64,000 bases of DNA from Burkholderia anthina (GCF_001547525.1 NZ_LNJP01000003.1:434001-498000), one strand, 5' to 3'; numbered from the stretch's first letter, positions 27,985 through 39,010 are shown. Program-made: numbers and translations. The notes: generated by a model not told the origin, from the sequence alone.

Positions 27985-29760
27985 TTAGAACGTGCGCGGC
28001 TTCGGCGGCACGGAATCGACCGTCAGCGGCTTCATTTGAACCGGCTTGTAGTCGAGGCGATCGCCTTCGCTGTACCACAGCGTGTGGCGCAGCCAGTTCT
28101 CGTCGTCGCGGTGTTCGTAGTCGCTGTGCGCGTGCGCGCCGCGGCTTTCCTTGCGCGCTTCCGCCGACACCATCGTTGCGCGGGCCACTTCGATCAGGTT
28201 CTCCAGCTCGAGCGCTTCGACGCGCGCGGTGTTGAACACCTTCGACTTGTCCTTCAGGTGGATGTTCTCCACGCGCGCCTTCAGGCCGGCCATCTGGTCG
28301 ACGCCTTCCTTCAGCAGCGCCGACGTGCGGAACACGCCTGCGTGCTTCTGCATCGTCGCGCGGATGTCGTTCGCGACGTCCTGCGTGTACTCGCCCGAGC
28401 TCGACTTGTCGAGCTTGTTCAGGCGCGCGAGCGAGAACTCGCCCGCATCCGCCGGCAGCGGCTTGTGTTCCTTCTGGTTCTTCACGTGCTGGACGATGTG
28501 GTTGCCGGCCGCGCGGCCGAACACCACGAGGTCCAGCAGCGAGTTCGTGCCGAGACGGTTCGCGCCGTGCACCGACACGCACGAGCATTCGCCCACTGCG
28601 TAGAAGCCGTTGACCGGTTCCTTGTGATCGCGCGACGTGCCGACGACCTGACCGTGGATGTTGGTCGGGATGCCGCCCATCTGGTAGTGGATCGTCGGAA
28701 CGACCGGGATCGGCTCCTTGATCGCGTCGACGTTCGCGAACTTCAGCGCGATTTCGCGGATCGACGGCAGACGCTTCATGATCGTCTCGGCGCCGATGTG
28801 CGACAGGTCGAGCAGCACGTGGTCCTTGTTCGGACCGACGCCGCGGCCTTCCTTGATTTCCTGGTCCATCGAACGCGACACGAAGTCACGCGGCGCCAGA
28901 TCCTTCAGCGTCGGCGCGTAGCGTTCCATGAAGCGCTCGCCGTTCGCGTTGCGCAGGATGCCGCCTTCGCCGCGCACGCCTTCGGTGATCAGCACGCCCG
29001 CGCCGGCCACGCCGGTCGGGTGGAACTGCCAGAACTCCATGTCCTGCAGCGCGATGCCCGAGCGGGCCGCCATGCCGAGGCCGTCGCCGGTGTTGATGAA
29101 CGCGTTCGTCGATGCCGCGAAGATCCGGCCTGCGCCGCCCGTCGCGAACAGCGTCGTCTTGCCTTCCATGATGTAGACGTCGCCCGTCTCCATCTCGAGG
29201 GCCGTCACGCCGAGCACGTCGCCGTCCGCGTCGCGGATCAGGTCGAGCGCCATCCATTCGACGAAGAACTGCGTCTTCGCCTCGACGTTCTGCTGGTACA
29301 GCGTGTGCAGCAGCGCGTGACCGGTACGGTCGGCGGCCGCGCAAGCGCGCTGGACCGGCTTCTCGCCGTAGTTCGCGGTATGGCCGCCGAACGGACGCTG
29401 GTAGATCGTGCCGTCCGCGTTACGGTCGAACGGCATGCCGAAGTGCTCGAGTTCGTACACGACGTTCGGCGCTTCGCGGCACATGAACTCGATCGCGTCC
29501 TGGTCGCCGAGCCAGTCGGAACCCTTGATCGTGTCGTAGAAGTGGTAGTGCCAGTTGTCTTCGCTCATGTTGCCGAGCGACGCGCCGATCCCGCCTTGCG
29601 CGGCCACCGTGTGCGAACGGGTCGGGAATACCTTCGACAGCACGCCGACCGACAGGCCCGCGCGCGACAGTTGCAGCGCCGCGCGCAAGCCGGAGCCGCC
29701 CGCGCCGACGATCACGACGTCAAACTTGCGGCGCGGGAGGGAAGTTTTGATTGCAGCCAT
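27985..29760 (-). CDS. sdhA: Succinate dehydrogenase flavoprotein subunit
   Basis: A 591-residue FAD subunit oxidising succinate to fumarate in complex II. It shows the dinucleotide fold [17 protein letters not shown] and the FAD-attachment histidine in [17 protein letters not shown] (about residues 47-63). [14 protein letters not shown] is also present. It is 3 bp from the sdhD stop. Confidence 0.97.
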   Translation of the reverse strand: MAAIKTSLPRRKFDVVIVGAGGSGLRAALQLSRAGLSVGVLSKVFPTRSHTVAAQGGIGASLGNMSEDNWHYHFYDTIKGSDWLGDQDAIEFMCREAPNVVYELEHFGMPFDRNADGTIYQRPFGGHTANYGEKPVQRACAAADRTGHALLHTLYQQNVEAKTQFFVEWMALDLIRDADGDVLGVTALEMETGDVYIMEGKTTLFATGGAGRIFAASTNAFINTGDGLGMAARSGIALQDMEFWQFHPTGVAGAGVLITEGVRGEGGILRNANGERFMERYAPTLKDLAPRDFVSRSMDQEIKEGRGVGPNKDHVLLDLSHIGAETIMKRLPSIREIALKFANVDAIKEPIPVVPTIHYQMGGIPTNIHGQVVGTSRDHKEPVNGFYAVGECSCVSVHGANRLGTNSLLDLVVFGRAAGNHIVQHVKNQKEHKPLPADAGEFSLARLNKLDKSSSGEYTQDVANDIRATMQKHAGVFRTSALLKEGVDQMAGLKARVENIHLKDKSKVFNTARVEALELENLIEVARATMVSAEARKESRGAHAHSDYEHRDDENWLRHTLWYSEGDRLDYKPVQMKPLTVDSVPPKPRTF

Positions 29761-29763
29761 TCT

Positions 29764-30132
29764 TTACACTCTCCAGAGAATCTGCGCGGCGTAGCCCGCA
29801 CATGCGAGCAGCCAGACGATGGTCAGCGATTGCAGCAGCAGGCGCACACCGACGGGCTTCACGTAGTCCATCCAGATGTCGCGCACGCCGACCCATGCGT
29901 GGTAGAAGAGGGAAAGCAGCATCACGAAGGTCGCGAGCTTCATCCATTGCGCGGCGAAGATCGATGCCCAGCCTTCGTACGAAAAATCGTGCGCGCCGAA
30001 GAACAGGACGAGCAGAATGACCGTGTAGACCGCCATGATCGTGGCGGTGACGCGCTGCGCGAGCCAGTCGCGCAGGCCGTAGTGTGCGCCGACGACGAGG
30101 CGCTTCGAGCCGATTCGGTTGTTGGCTGCCAT
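29764..30132 (-). CDS. sdhD: Succinate dehydrogenase membrane anchor subunit D
   Basis: A 122-residue protein with three membrane helices and a haem-ligand His candidate in LFYHAWVGVRDIWMDYVKP, the conserved SdhD signature. It lies 4 bp after sdhC and 3 bp before sdhA, so it is in one operon with them. Confidence 0.95.
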   Translation of the reverse strand: MAANNRIGSKRLVVGAHYGLRDWLAQRVTATIMAVYTVILLVLFFGAHDFSYEGWASIFAAQWMKLATFVMLLSLFYHAWVGVRDIWMDYVKPVGVRLLLQSLTIVWLLACAGYAAQILWRV

Positions 30133-30136
30133 TTTC

Positions 30137-30553
30137 TTAGAATGCTCCGAACAGTTTGAGTGCCATGGCGATCGTCAGCGCGATCGAGACGACAAAGACG
30201 ACGACGGCCGTCCGCTTGCCGCCTTCCTTCGAGACGGCGTCGTGGTTGACGTCCATCAGCAGGTGGCGAATGCCGGCGCAGAAATGGTGGAAGAAGGCCC
30301 ACGACAACGCGAGGACGATCAGCTTGACGACGATGTTGGAGAGGAACTGCTTGAAGACCTCGAAGCTGAGCTCGGAGGTGAGGCTCTGGTCGAAGAGGAA
30401 CAGCAAGAACGGCAGGAACAGGAACAGCAGCGCGCCGCTGACTCGGTGGAGAATCGACAGTATCGCCGCCAGCGGCATGCGATACTTCAACGTGATGTCG
30501 CCGATTCCGATGTTCCGGTATTCCGGCCTCGGCTTTCTTACTGCGTCAGTCAT
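30137..30553 (-). CDS. sdhC: Succinate dehydrogenase cytochrome b556 subunit
   Basis: A 138-residue SdhC with three membrane helices. SILHRVSGALLFLFLPF carries the conserved S/R quinone-site residues. HHFCAGIRHLLMDV carries the haem-ligand His. It opens the sdhCDAB-sdhE-gltA unit. An AGGGG Shine-Dalgarno precedes ATG 30553. Confidence 0.95.
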   Translation of the reverse strand: MTDAVRKPRPEYRNIGIGDITLKYRMPLAAILSILHRVSGALLFLFLPFLLFLFDQSLTSELSFEVFKQFLSNIVVKLIVLALSWAFFHHFCAGIRHLLMDVNHDAVSKEGGKRTAVVVFVVSIALTIAMALKLFGAF

Positions 30554-30721
30554 GCTAGACCCCTACTATGTTGTCACACTAATCCGCGATTTTAGCGCCT
30601 TTTCATATCGCGCTGCAGCGAAAGTCTGCTCTGGATAATTGCGCGAACACGAACAAAGGCGGCCCGAAACGTGCTTCGCGAGCGTGGGAAACGCGAATGC
30701 ACGCGGCTGAACCGAACGTCG

Positions 30722-31537
30722 TCAGCTCAAGTCATTCTGATAGTAGTACCCGGTTGTGACATACCAGCCGCGGCGCACTTCCACCGGCCGGTCCCCGTAC
30801 GTATAGGACACGCGCTCGACCGACAGCAGCGGGAAACCGGCCGGCACGTGCAGCAGGTCGGCCACCGCCGGATCCGCCGCGACCGCGCGGATCTTCTCCG
30901 TCGCGCGGATCATCCGCGTACCGAACTCCGTCTCGAACATCGCGTAGAGCGGCCCCTTGTATTCGCTCAACCGCTCGAACGTCAGCCCGCGGAACATCGC
31001 GCCCGGCAGCCAGATCTCGTCGAGCACCGTCACTTCGCCGTCGAATTCCAGCAGGCGGCGCACCTGCACGACGGGGTCGGCGGGCCTCAGGTCGAGCTGC
31101 CGTGCGATCTCGGCCGGCGCGCGCAGGCGCCGGCATTCGAGCAGACGGCTCACGTGCGGGTGCTCGGCGCCGTCGTCGGCCAGCAGACGCAGAAAGCGGA
31201 ATTGCGCGCGATCCTCGTTGTGCGTTGCAACAAAAGTACCCTTGCCCTGCCGCCTGACCACCAGGTTTTCGGCGGCCAGCTCGTCGATCGCCTTGCGAAC
31301 GGTGCCCTGGCTGACCTTGTAACGGGCCGCGAGCTCCACTTCGCTGGGGATGATCTCGCCCGGCTTCCATTCGCCGGATTCGAGACTTTGCGTGATCAAC
31401 GACTTGATCTGCTGGTATAACGGGCTGAACGTCGGCGACGCGGCCGCCGCGGGCGAAGCCGCGGGATCGCCCGCGCCCGGCTGCCCTGGGCCGCCTGCGC
31501 CGGTCTGATTCGCGGTGTTCGCCTGGTTCGATGTCAT
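30722..31537 (-). CDS. GntR/HutC family transcriptional regulator
   Basis: ATG 31537 gives about 271 residues. A disordered Gly/Pro/Ala N-tail is followed by a winged helix (IPSEVELAARYKVSQGTVRKA) and a C-terminal UTRA ligand domain (from about residue 110, ending YYYQNDLS). A second ATG 9 nt upstream (31546) is possible. It lies between the sdh operon and divergent mdh, next to a perfect palindrome, so it probably regulates TCA genes and itself. The ligand is unknown. Confidence 0.88.
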   Translation of the reverse strand: MTSNQANTANQTGAGGPGQPGAGDPAASPAAAASPTFSPLYQQIKSLITQSLESGEWKPGEIIPSEVELAARYKVSQGTVRKAIDELAAENLVVRRQGKGTFVATHNEDRAQFRFLRLLADDGAEHPHVSRLLECRRLRAPAEIARQLDLRPADPVVQVRRLLEFDGEVTVLDEIWLPGAMFRGLTFERLSEYKGPLYAMFETEFGTRMIRATEKIRAVAADPAVADLLHVPAGFPLLSVERVSYTYGDRPVEVRRGWYVTTGYYYQNDLS

Positions 31538-31594
31538 GGCGCGCATTTCATCACAAACCGCACTTTTTCGTCCACTCAATTTCCGCAAAACATC

Positions 31595-31610
31595 TGTCTT
31601 ATATAAGACA
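31595..31610. promoter_or_regulatory. 16-bp perfect palindrome, candidate GntR operator
   Basis: TGTCTTATATAAGACA is self-complementary over 16 bp. It lies 58 bp upstream of the GntR gene start and just upstream of the mdh -35. It could overlap the -10 region of the GntR gene, which would give autorepression. Confidence 0.7.
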
Positions 31611-31621
31611 TATGATACCGT

Positions 31622-31650
31622 TTGACTTTGCGCGTGACGGCTCCTACACT
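31622..31650 (+). promoter_or_regulatory. Candidate sigma-70 promoter for mdh
   Basis: TTGACT (31622-31627), exact 17-bp spacer, TACACT (31645-31650). The start site would be near 31657, leaving a 5' leader of about 175 nt before mdh. The palindrome at 31595-31610 ends 11 bp upstream of the -35. Confidence 0.6.
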
Positions 31651-31834
31651 CCCGGTCGAGCAAGGGTTCGCGGGTGCAACAGCGCGTCCCCGGCTACGTG
31701 CCACGGCCGTCTCCAGGTTCACCGCGTCCGCCATCGCGAGTCCTCCGCCCTGCTTCAATGCAACGCTACGCACAACGCGCATAGAATGGCGTTTTCGCTC
31801 GCGTCCAACGCTTCACCCGTCCTGGAGATTTTCA

Positions 31835-32821
31835 ATGGCTAAGCCCGCAAAGCGCGTTGCCGTCACCGGCGCCGCAGGTCAAATCGCTTACTCCCTGCTG
31901 TTCCGCATCGCGAACGGCGACCTGCTCGGCAAGGACCAGCCGGTCATCCTGCAACTGCTCGACCTCCCGCAAGCCCAAGCCGCCGTCAAAGGCGTCGTGA
32001 TGGAACTCGATGATTGCGCGTTCCCGCTGCTCGCGGGCGTCGTGATCACCGACGATCCGAAGGTCGCGTTCAAGGATGCCGACGTCGCGCTGCTGGTCGG
32101 CGCACGTCCGCGCTCGAAGGGCATGGAGCGCAAGGACCTGCTGTCGGCGAACGCCGAAATCTTCACGGTCCAGGGCGCCGCGCTGAACGAAGTCGCGAGC
32201 CGCGACGTGAAGGTGCTGGTCGTCGGCAACCCGGCGAACACGAACGCGTACATCGCGATGAAGTCGGCGCCGGATCTGCCGAAGAAGAACTTCACGGCCA
32301 TGCTGCGCCTCGACCACAACCGCGCGCTGTCGCAGCTCGCCGCCAAGTCGGGCAAGCCGGTCGCGTCGATCGAGAAGCTCGCCGTGTGGGGCAACCACTC
32401 GCCGACGATGTACCCGGACTTCCGCTTCGCGACCGCCGAAGGCGAATCGCTGCTGAAGCTGATCAACGACGACGTGTGGAACCGCGACACGTTCATCCCG
32501 ACCGTCGGCAAGCGCGGCGCGGCGATCATCGAAGCGCGCGGCCTGTCGTCGGCAGCGTCGGCGGCCAACGCGGCGATCGACCACGTGCGTGACTGGGTGC
32601 TCGGCACGAACGGCAAGTGGGTCACGATGGGCATCCCGTCGGACGGTTCGTACGGCATCCCCGAAGACATCATCTACGGCGTGCCGGTCACCTGCGAAAA
32701 CGGCGAATACAAGCGCGTCGAAGGCCTGGAAATCGACGCGTTCTCGCGCGAGAAGATGGACGGCACGCTGGCCGAGCTGCTCGAAGAGCGCGATGGCGTC
32801 GCCCACCTGCTGAAGAACTAA
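31835..32821 (+). CDS. mdh: Malate dehydrogenase
   Basis: A 328-residue NAD-dependent enzyme interconverting malate and oxaloacetate. The NAD loop is [16 protein letters not shown] (residues 11-26). [13 protein letters not shown] contains the substrate Arg/Asp. The catalytic His is in [12 protein letters not shown]. The start has GGAGA upstream. It is the long (MDH type 2, cytosolic-like) class typical of beta-proteobacteria. Confidence 0.97.
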
Positions 32822-32835
32822 ACATCACGCATCGG

Positions 32836-32860
32836 GCCGGGCGGCCTTCGGGCGCCCGGC
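32836..32860 (+). terminator. Hairpin after mdh
   Basis: GCCGGGCG (32836-32843) pairs with CGCCCGGC (32853-32860) 15 bp past the mdh stop. No T-run follows, so it is at best a weak or Rho-assisted terminator. Confidence 0.35.
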
Positions 32861-33004
32861 TTCGGCGCGGGCCGGCATGCCGCCGGCTCGCGCCGAGCGA
32901 TCCGATTCGCGCACGTTTTACCGCCTCGCGCCACCTCTCGCCGGCCCAGAACCTGCCCGAATCCGATTTTCTCCACGTTGACCCGCTTCCCTGACGTAGA
33001 AGAG

Positions 33005-34012
33005 ATGGCCGCGCTCACTCCTGCACAAGTGCTCTACGACGGGGCGTCCCCGCCCGCGATCCTGCCCTGCTGCGATCACTACGCGGGCAGCGAGAAGCTG
33101 ATGCGCAAGTCGCTCGCGCTGCAGGCCGAGCTGGGTCCCGTGTTCGACCTCACGCTCGACTGCGAGGACGGCGCGGCCGTCGGCCAGGAAGCCGCGCACG
33201 CGGCGCTCGTGGCCGACCTGCTCGGCAGCGCCGAGAACCGCTTCGGCCGCGTCGGCGTGCGCATCCACGACTTTTCCCACCCGCACTGGCGCGACGACGT
33301 GCGCATCGTGCTGCGCGCGGCGCGCGTACCGGCCTACATCACGCTGCCGAAGATCGCGAACGCCGCCGATGCGGCCGAAATGACCGCGTTCATCGAAGGC
33401 ACGCGCCGCGAGCTCGGCATCGCGCAACCGATCCCTGTCGACGTGCTGGTCGAGACGCACGGCGCGCTCGCGCAGGCAGCCGCCCTCGCCGCGCTGCCGA
33501 CGGTCGGCACGCTGAGCTTCGGGCTGATGGATTTCGTCTCCGCGCACCACGGCGCGATCCCCGACTCCGCGATGCGCTCGCCCGGCCAGTTCGATCACCC
33601 GCTCGTGCGCCGCGCGAAGCTGGAAATCGCCGCGGCCTGTCACGCACACGGCAAGACGCCGTCGCACAACGTGACGACCGAGGTGCGCGACATGAGCGTG
33701 GTCGCCGGCGACGCGCGACGCGCGCGCGACGAATTCGCCTTCACGCGGATGTGGAGCATTCACCCCGCGCAGATCCGCCCGATCGTCGACGCGTTCGCCC
33801 CGCGCACCGACGAAGTCGCGCTGGCCGCCGAGATCCTGCTGGCCGCGCAGGCCGCCGACTGGGGCCCGACGCGCCACGGCGATACGCTGCACGATCGCGC
33901 GAGTTATCGTTATTACTGGTCGGTGCTGCGCCGTGCGCGGGCCACCGGCCAGCCCGTACCGTCCGAGGCCGCGCCGCTGTTCGGCCCGGCCGCCGCGGGC
34001 GTCGCGCATTGA
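33005..34012 (+). CDS. HpcH/HpaI aldolase / CitE-like lyase family protein
   Basis: A roughly 335-residue TIM barrel of the citrate-lyase beta-like family, whose members cleave or form acyl-CoA or keto-acid C-C bonds. The metal-site region is LTLDCEDGAAVG with a second acidic motif in VETHGAL. SIHPAQIRPIVDAF is the conserved C-terminal motif. I chose ATG 33005; a TTG at 32978 is in frame but has no ribosome site. The setting (mdh, prpD, acnA) points to C4/C5-acid metabolism, but the substrate is not predictable. Confidence 0.82.
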   Translation: MAALTPAQVLYDGASPPAILPCCDHYAGSEKLMRKSLALQAELGPVFDLTLDCEDGAAVGQEAAHAALVADLLGSAENRFGRVGVRIHDFSHPHWRDDVRIVLRAARVPAYITLPKIANAADAAEMTAFIEGTRRELGIAQPIPVDVLVETHGALAQAAALAALPTVGTLSFGLMDFVSAHHGAIPDSAMRSPGQFDHPLVRRAKLEIAAACHAHGKTPSHNVTTEVRDMSVVAGDARRARDEFAFTRMWSIHPAQIRPIVDAFAPRTDEVALAAEILLAAQAADWGPTRHGDTLHDRASYRYYWSVLRRARATGQPVPSEAAPLFGPAAAGVAH

Positions 34013-34184
34013 GTGCGCACCGCCGGCCGAGTCACGCGTTGCATGCATCCGCCGGCACGCGAGCCGGCAGACGTTTGCGAAACGACAAAAAACGTAACGG
34101 AGCCCGAAAACCTGATATATGCGCGGCCAAATAGGTGAAAATAGCGGCCGCTGCGCGCTTTCGGGGCGCGTGCAGTTTCAAACC

Positions 34185-34208
34185 GGCCGGCAGTGTCGAT
34201 TGCCGGCC
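34185..34208 (+). terminator. Hairpin between the CitE-like and secreted-protein genes
   Basis: GGCCGGCA (34185-34192) pairs with TGCCGGCC (34201-34208). No T-run follows. It lies 34 bp before the next start codon, so it could equally be a 5' leader structure of the downstream gene. Confidence 0.35.
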
Positions 34209-34241
34209 CTTGTCAACTGATTATCGAAAGGTTCTGACTCC

Positions 34242-34757
34242 ATGAAGAAACTCCTGATCGCTACCGCCATCGGCGCCTTGTCCGCCACGATGCTGGTGTC
34301 GGCTCCGAGCGCGTTTGCCCAGGGTACGGCCACCACGACCGCGAAAAAGGCAGCGGCCAAGCGCCCGGCGCCGGCCAAGCGCATCATCCCGCGCAGCAAG
34401 AAGGCGCAGGCGCGCGCGGCCGCCAAGGTCGATCCGGTGCCGGAAGGCGCGGTCAAGTGGTCCTGCAAGGAAGGTCTGTCGTTCGATCTCGCCGGCGACA
34501 TGAAGCGCGACCAGGTCGTCACGGTTCACTGGGCGAAGAAGAACTACAAGCTGCCGCGCCAGACCACGACGACGGGCGCCGACACGTTCTACGATCCGGC
34601 AGCAGGCTTCAAGCTGGTCGTGATCCCGACCAAGGCGATGCTGTTCTCCGACGCGAACGGCGGCGAGCGCCTCGCGGACGAATGCGTGACGCCGGAAATG
34701 GCGCAAGGCGGCGCAGCGCCGACGCAGGCGAACGAACTGAAGCCGGCAACGAACTAA
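34242..34757 (+). CDS. Secreted basic protein with MliC-like C-terminal domain
   Basis: A 171-residue exported protein. The signal peptide [20 protein letters not shown] ends near APSAFA (about residue 26). A Lys/Ala-rich basic stretch (residues 33-63) follows. The C-terminal domain has [20 protein letters not shown] and a second Cys near residue 149. The pattern (Cys, a LPR-type strand, Cys) resembles MliC/PliC C-type lysozyme inhibitors. That is a structural guess, not a firm family call. An AAAGG Shine-Dalgarno precedes the start. Confidence 0.7.
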   Translation: MKKLLIATAIGALSATMLVSAPSAFAQGTATTTAKKAAAKRPAPAKRIIPRSKKAQARAAAKVDPVPEGAVKWSCKEGLSFDLAGDMKRDQVVTVHWAKKNYKLPRQTTTTGADTFYDPAAGFKLVVIPTKAMLFSDANGGERLADECVTPEMAQGGAAPTQANELKPATN

Positions 34758-34788
34758 GCGCGCGCGTTTTTCCGCTCTCGGCCCCTCG

Positions 34789-36240
34789 ATGTCCGCCCCG
34801 GTCTCCAACGTCCGCCCTGCTCCGGATACGGTACTCGTCGACATCGTCGACTACGTGCTGAACACCGGCATCGACAGCGCGCTCGCGCTGGAGACGGCGC
34901 GTCATTGCCTGATCGACACGCTCGGATGCGGACTCGAGGCGCTGTCCTACCCTGCCTGCACCAAGCTGCTCGGCCCCGTCGTGCCCGGCACGATCGTGCC
35001 GAACGGCGCGAAGGTGCCCGGCACGTCCTTCCAGCTCGATCCCGTCCAGGCCGCGTTCGGCATCGGCGCGATGATCCGCTGGCTGGACTTCAACGACACC
35101 TGGCTCGCCGCCGAATGGGGTCATCCGTCCGACAACCTCGGCGGGATCCTGGCGACGGCCGACTGGCTCTCCCGCACGGCCCGCGCGGCCGGCCGCAAGC
35201 CGCTCGCGATGCGCGACGTGCTGGTCGCGATGATCCAGGCCCACGAGATCCAGGGCTGCCTCGCCCTCGAGAATTCGTTCAACGCGGTCGGGCTCGACCA
35301 CGTGCTGCTCGTGAAGGTCGCATCGACGGCCGTCGTCGGGCGCCTCCTCGGGCTCACGCGCGACGAGCTGATCAACGCGGTGTCCAACGCGTTCGTCGAC
35401 GGCCACGCGCTGCGTACCTACCGCCATGCGCCGAACACCGGTTCGCGCAAATCCTGGGCGGCCGGCGACGCCACGTCCCGCGCGGTGCGCCTCGCGCTGA
35501 TCGCGAAAACGGGTGAAATGGGCTATCCGTCGGCGCTCACCGCGAAGACCTGGGGCTTCTACGACGTGCTGTTCGACGGCAAGCCGTTCCGCTTCCAGCG
35601 CCCGTACGGCACGTACGTGATGGAAAACGTGCTGTTCAAGATCGCGTTCCCCGCCGAATTCCATGCGCAGACGGCCGCCGAGGCCGCGCTGCTGCTGCAC
35701 GCACGGCTCGCCGCGGCGGGCCGCACGACCGACGAGATCGGCCGGATCACGATCCGCACACATGCGGCCGCGATCCGCATCATCGACAAGCAGGGCCCGC
35801 TCGCCAATCCGGCCGATCGCGACCACTGCATCCAGTACATGGTCGCCGTGCCGCTGCTGTTCGGCCGGCTGACGGCGGCCGACTACGAAGACTCGGCCGC
35901 GGCGGACCCGCGCATCGACGCGCTGCGCGCGAAGACCGTGTGCGTCGAGGATCCGCAGTTCACGAAGGATTATCACGATCCGGACAAGCGATCGATCGCG
36001 AATGCGCTGACGATCGAGTTCACGGACGGATCGAAGCTTGCCGAAGTGGCGGTCGAATACCCGCTCGGCCATCGGCGGCGCCGTGCGGACGGCATCCCGC
36101 TGCTGGTCGAGAAGTTCAGGACCAACCTCGCCCGCCGCTTTCCGGCCAAGCAGCAACAAGCGATTCTCGACGTGTCGCTGGACCAGGCAAAGCTCGAAGC
36201 GATGCCGGTCGATGAGTACGTCGATCTGTATATGATCTAG
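34789..36240 (+). CDS. prpD: MmgE/PrpD family 2-methylcitrate dehydratase
   Basis: A 483-residue PrpD-type dehydratase, which converts 2-methylcitrate to 2-methyl-cis-aconitate and may show some aconitase-like activity. Family signatures are [20 protein letters not shown] [35 protein letters not shown] and [17 protein letters not shown]. No prpB, prpC or acnD is adjacent. It lies 52 bp before acnA and is probably co-transcribed with it. Confidence 0.92.
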   Translation: MSAPVSNVRPAPDTVLVDIVDYVLNTGIDSALALETARHCLIDTLGCGLEALSYPACTKLLGPVVPGTIVPNGAKVPGTSFQLDPVQAAFGIGAMIRWLDFNDTWLAAEWGHPSDNLGGILATADWLSRTARAAGRKPLAMRDVLVAMIQAHEIQGCLALENSFNAVGLDHVLLVKVASTAVVGRLLGLTRDELINAVSNAFVDGHALRTYRHAPNTGSRKSWAAGDATSRAVRLALIAKTGEMGYPSALTAKTWGFYDVLFDGKPFRFQRPYGTYVMENVLFKIAFPAEFHAQTAAEAALLLHARLAAAGRTTDEIGRITIRTHAAAIRIIDKQGPLANPADRDHCIQYMVAVPLLFGRLTAADYEDSAAADPRIDALRAKTVCVEDPQFTKDYHDPDKRSIANALTIEFTDGSKLAEVAVEYPLGHRRRRADGIPLLVEKFRTNLARRFPAKQQQAILDVSLDQAKLEAMPVDEYVDLYMI

Positions 36241-36292
36241 CCGTCAGATACAGGACTCTTTGTTTCCTAGCCTCAAACCCAGGAAAATCACC

Positions 36293-39010
36293 ATGGCCCA
36301 CAATCTCCACAAGACCCTCAAGGAATTCGACAGCGGTTCCGGCAAAGGCAAGTTCTACTCGCTGCCGCAGCTCGGCAAGGAACTGAAGACGAAGATCGAA
36401 CGCCTGCCGGTGTCGATCCGCATCGTGCTCGAGTCCGTGCTGCGCAACTACGACGGCAAGAAAATCACCGAAGAGCACATCGAGCAGCTCGCGAACTGGA
36501 AGCCGACCGCGAAGCGCGTCGACGAGATTCCGTTCGTCGTGTCGCGCGTCGTGCTGCAGGATTTCACGGGCGTGCCGCTGCTCGCCGACATCGCGGCCAT
36601 GCGCGGCGTCGCCGAGCGCACGGGCAAGAACCCGAAGAAGATCGAGCCGCTGGTCCCGGTCGATCTCGTCGTCGACCACTCGGTCCAGATCGACTACTTC
36701 CGTCAGAAGGACGCGCTCGACCTGAACATGAAGCTGGAATTCCAGCGCAACAACGAGCGCTACCAGTTCATGAAGTGGGGCATGCAGGCGTTCGACACGT
36801 TCAAGGTCGTGCCGCCGGGCGTGGGCATCGTCCACCAGGTGAACCTCGAATACCTCGCGCGCGGCGTCCACAAGAAGACGGACGGCGCCGACACCGTGTA
36901 CTACCCGGACACCCTCGTCGGCACGGACAGCCACACGACGATGATCAACGGCATCGGCGTGGTCGGCTGGGGCGTGGGCGGCATCGAGGCGGAAGCCGGC
37001 ATGCTCGGCCAGCCGGTGTACTTCCTGACGCCGGACGTCGTCGGCGTCGAGCTGAAGGGCAAGCTGCGCGAAGGCGTGACGGCCACCGACCTCGTGCTGA
37101 CGATCACCGAAATGCTGCGCAAGGAGAAGGTCGTCGGCAAGTTCGTCGAATTCTTCGGCGAAGGTACGCGCTCGCTGTCGCTGCCGGACCGCGCGACGAT
37201 CGGCAACATGGCGCCGGAATACGGCGCGACGATGGGCTTCTTCCCGGTCGACGAAAAGACGATCGAGTACTTCGAAGGCACGGGCCGCACGAAGGCCGAA
37301 ATCGCCGCGTTCGAAAACTACTTCAAGGCGCAGAATCTGTTCGGCATTCCGAAGGCCGGCGACATCGACTACACGAAGACGGTGACGCTCGACCTCGCGA
37401 CGGTCGCGCCGTCGCTGGCGGGCCCGAAGCGCCCGCAGGACCGCATCGAGATCGGCCACGTGAAGTCGACGTTCACCGACCTGTTCTCGAAGCCGGTCGC
37501 GGAAAACGGCTTCGCGAAGAAGGCGGAAGACCTGAACACGCAGTACACGACGAGCAACGGCGTCGACGTGAAGAACGGCGACGTGCTGATCGCCGCGATC
37601 ACGTCGTGCACGAACACGTCGAACCCGAGCGTGCTGCTGGCGGCGGGCCTGCTCGCGAAGAAGGCGGTCGAGGCCGGCCTCACGGTCGATCCGAAGATCA
37701 AGACCTCGCTCGCGCCGGGATCGCGCATCGTCACCGAGTACCTGACGAAGACGGGCCTGCTGCCCTACCTGTCGAAGCTCGGCTTCGAAGTCGCGGCGTA
37801 CGGCTGCACGACCTGTATCGGCAACGCGGGCGACCTGACGCCGGAGCTGAACGAAGCGATCACGAAGAACGACATCGTCGCGGCGGCCGTGCTGTCGGGC
37901 AACCGTAACTTCGAAGCGCGCATCCACCCGAACATCCGCGCGAACTTCCTCGCGTCGCCGCCGCTCGTCGTCGCGTACGCGATCGCCGGCAACATCACGC
38001 GCGACCTGATGACCGAGCCGGTCGGCAAGGGCAAGGGCGGCCGCGACATCTACCTCGGCGACATCTGGCCGACGAGCGACGAGATCCACGCGCTGCTCAA
38101 GTTCGCGCTCGATCCGAAGAAGTTCGAGGACAACTACTCGAAGCTGACCAAGAAGGGCGACCTCTGGAGCAAGATCGAGGGCGAAACGGGCGAGGTCTAC
38201 GACTGGCCGAAATCGACGTACATCGCCGAGCCGCCGTTCTTCGGCAACGACTTCTCGATGGAGCCGGCCGCGTCGATCCCGACCGTCAAGGGCGCGCGCG
38301 CGCTGGGCATCTTCGGCGATTCGGTCACGACCGACCACATCAGCCCGGCAGGCTCGATCAAGGAAGATTCGCCGGCCGGCAAGTGGCTGAAGGAAAACGG
38401 CGTGCAGAAGGCCGACTTCAACAGCTACGGCTCGCGCCGCGGCAACCACGACGTGATGATGCGCGGCACGTTCGCGAACGTCCGGATCAAGAACCTGATG
38501 ATCCCGGCGAAGCCGGACGGCACGCGCGTCGAAGGCGGCCTGACGATCCACCAGCCGAGCGGCGAACAGCAGTCGATCTACGACGCGGCGATGCGGTACG
38601 TGGCCGCCGGCACGCCGACCGTCGTGTTCGCGGGCGAGGAGTACGGCACGGGCTCGTCGCGCGACTGGGCCGCGAAGGGTACGCAGTTGCTCGGCGTGAA
38701 GGCCGTGATCGCACGCAGCTTCGAGCGCATCCACCGCTCGAACCTGGTCGGCATGGGCGTGCTGCCGCTGCAGTTCAAGGGCGCGGACAGCGTCCAGTCG
38801 CTCGGCATCACCGGCGAAGAGACGTACGACATCGAAGGCCTCGGCGACGACTTCAAGCCGCAGCAGGACGTCACGCTCGTGATCCATCGCAAGAACGGCG
38901 AAACGCAGCGCGTGCCGGTGCTGCTGCGCATCGATACGCCGATCGAAGTCGACTACTACAAGCACGGCGGGATCCTGCCGTTCGTGCTGCGCTCGCTGCT
39001 CGCAGCGTAA
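36293..39010 (+). CDS. acnA: Aconitate hydratase A
   Basis: A 905-residue iron-sulfur aconitase interconverting citrate and isocitrate. [4Fe-4S] ligands are in [11 protein letters not shown] and [11 protein letters not shown]. Active-site signatures GTDSHTTMI and [16 protein letters not shown] are intact. ATG 36293 (MAHNLHKTL) is the standard AcnA start; a short upstream extension to 36260 is unlikely. Length and N-terminus favour AcnA over the methylcitrate-pathway AcnD. A classical terminator follows. Confidence 0.96.
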   Translation: MAHNLHKTLKEFDSGSGKGKFYSLPQLGKELKTKIERLPVSIRIVLESVLRNYDGKKITEEHIEQLANWKPTAKRVDEIPFVVSRVVLQDFTGVPLLADIAAMRGVAERTGKNPKKIEPLVPVDLVVDHSVQIDYFRQKDALDLNMKLEFQRNNERYQFMKWGMQAFDTFKVVPPGVGIVHQVNLEYLARGVHKKTDGADTVYYPDTLVGTDSHTTMINGIGVVGWGVGGIEAEAGMLGQPVYFLTPDVVGVELKGKLREGVTATDLVLTITEMLRKEKVVGKFVEFFGEGTRSLSLPDRATIGNMAPEYGATMGFFPVDEKTIEYFEGTGRTKAEIAAFENYFKAQNLFGIPKAGDIDYTKTVTLDLATVAPSLAGPKRPQDRIEIGHVKSTFTDLFSKPVAENGFAKKAEDLNTQYTTSNGVDVKNGDVLIAAITSCTNTSNPSVLLAAGLLAKKAVEAGLTVDPKIKTSLAPGSRIVTEYLTKTGLLPYLSKLGFEVAAYGCTTCIGNAGDLTPELNEAITKNDIVAAAVLSGNRNFEARIHPNIRANFLASPPLVVAYAIAGNITRDLMTEPVGKGKGGRDIYLGDIWPTSDEIHALLKFALDPKKFEDNYSKLTKKGDLWSKIEGETGEVYDWPKSTYIAEPPFFGNDFSMEPAASIPTVKGARALGIFGDSVTTDHISPAGSIKEDSPAGKWLKENGVQKADFNSYGSRRGNHDVMMRGTFANVRIKNLMIPAKPDGTRVEGGLTIHQPSGEQQSIYDAAMRYVAAGTPTVVFAGEEYGTGSSRDWAAKGTQLLGVKAVIARSFERIHRSNLVGMGVLPLQFKGADSVQSLGITGEETYDIEGLGDDFKPQQDVTLVIHRKNGETQRVPVLLRIDTPIEVDYYKHGGILPFVLRSLLAA

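Noticed and set aside
36116..38965. A 949-codon minus-strand open frame
   Set aside because: It is the antisense shadow of acnA and shows the same Arg/Val/Asp bias as other shadows.
36293..39010. Reading acnA as acnD of the methylcitrate cycle because prpD is adjacent
   Set aside because: The N-terminus and length fit AcnA, and prpF, prpB and prpC are absent nearby.
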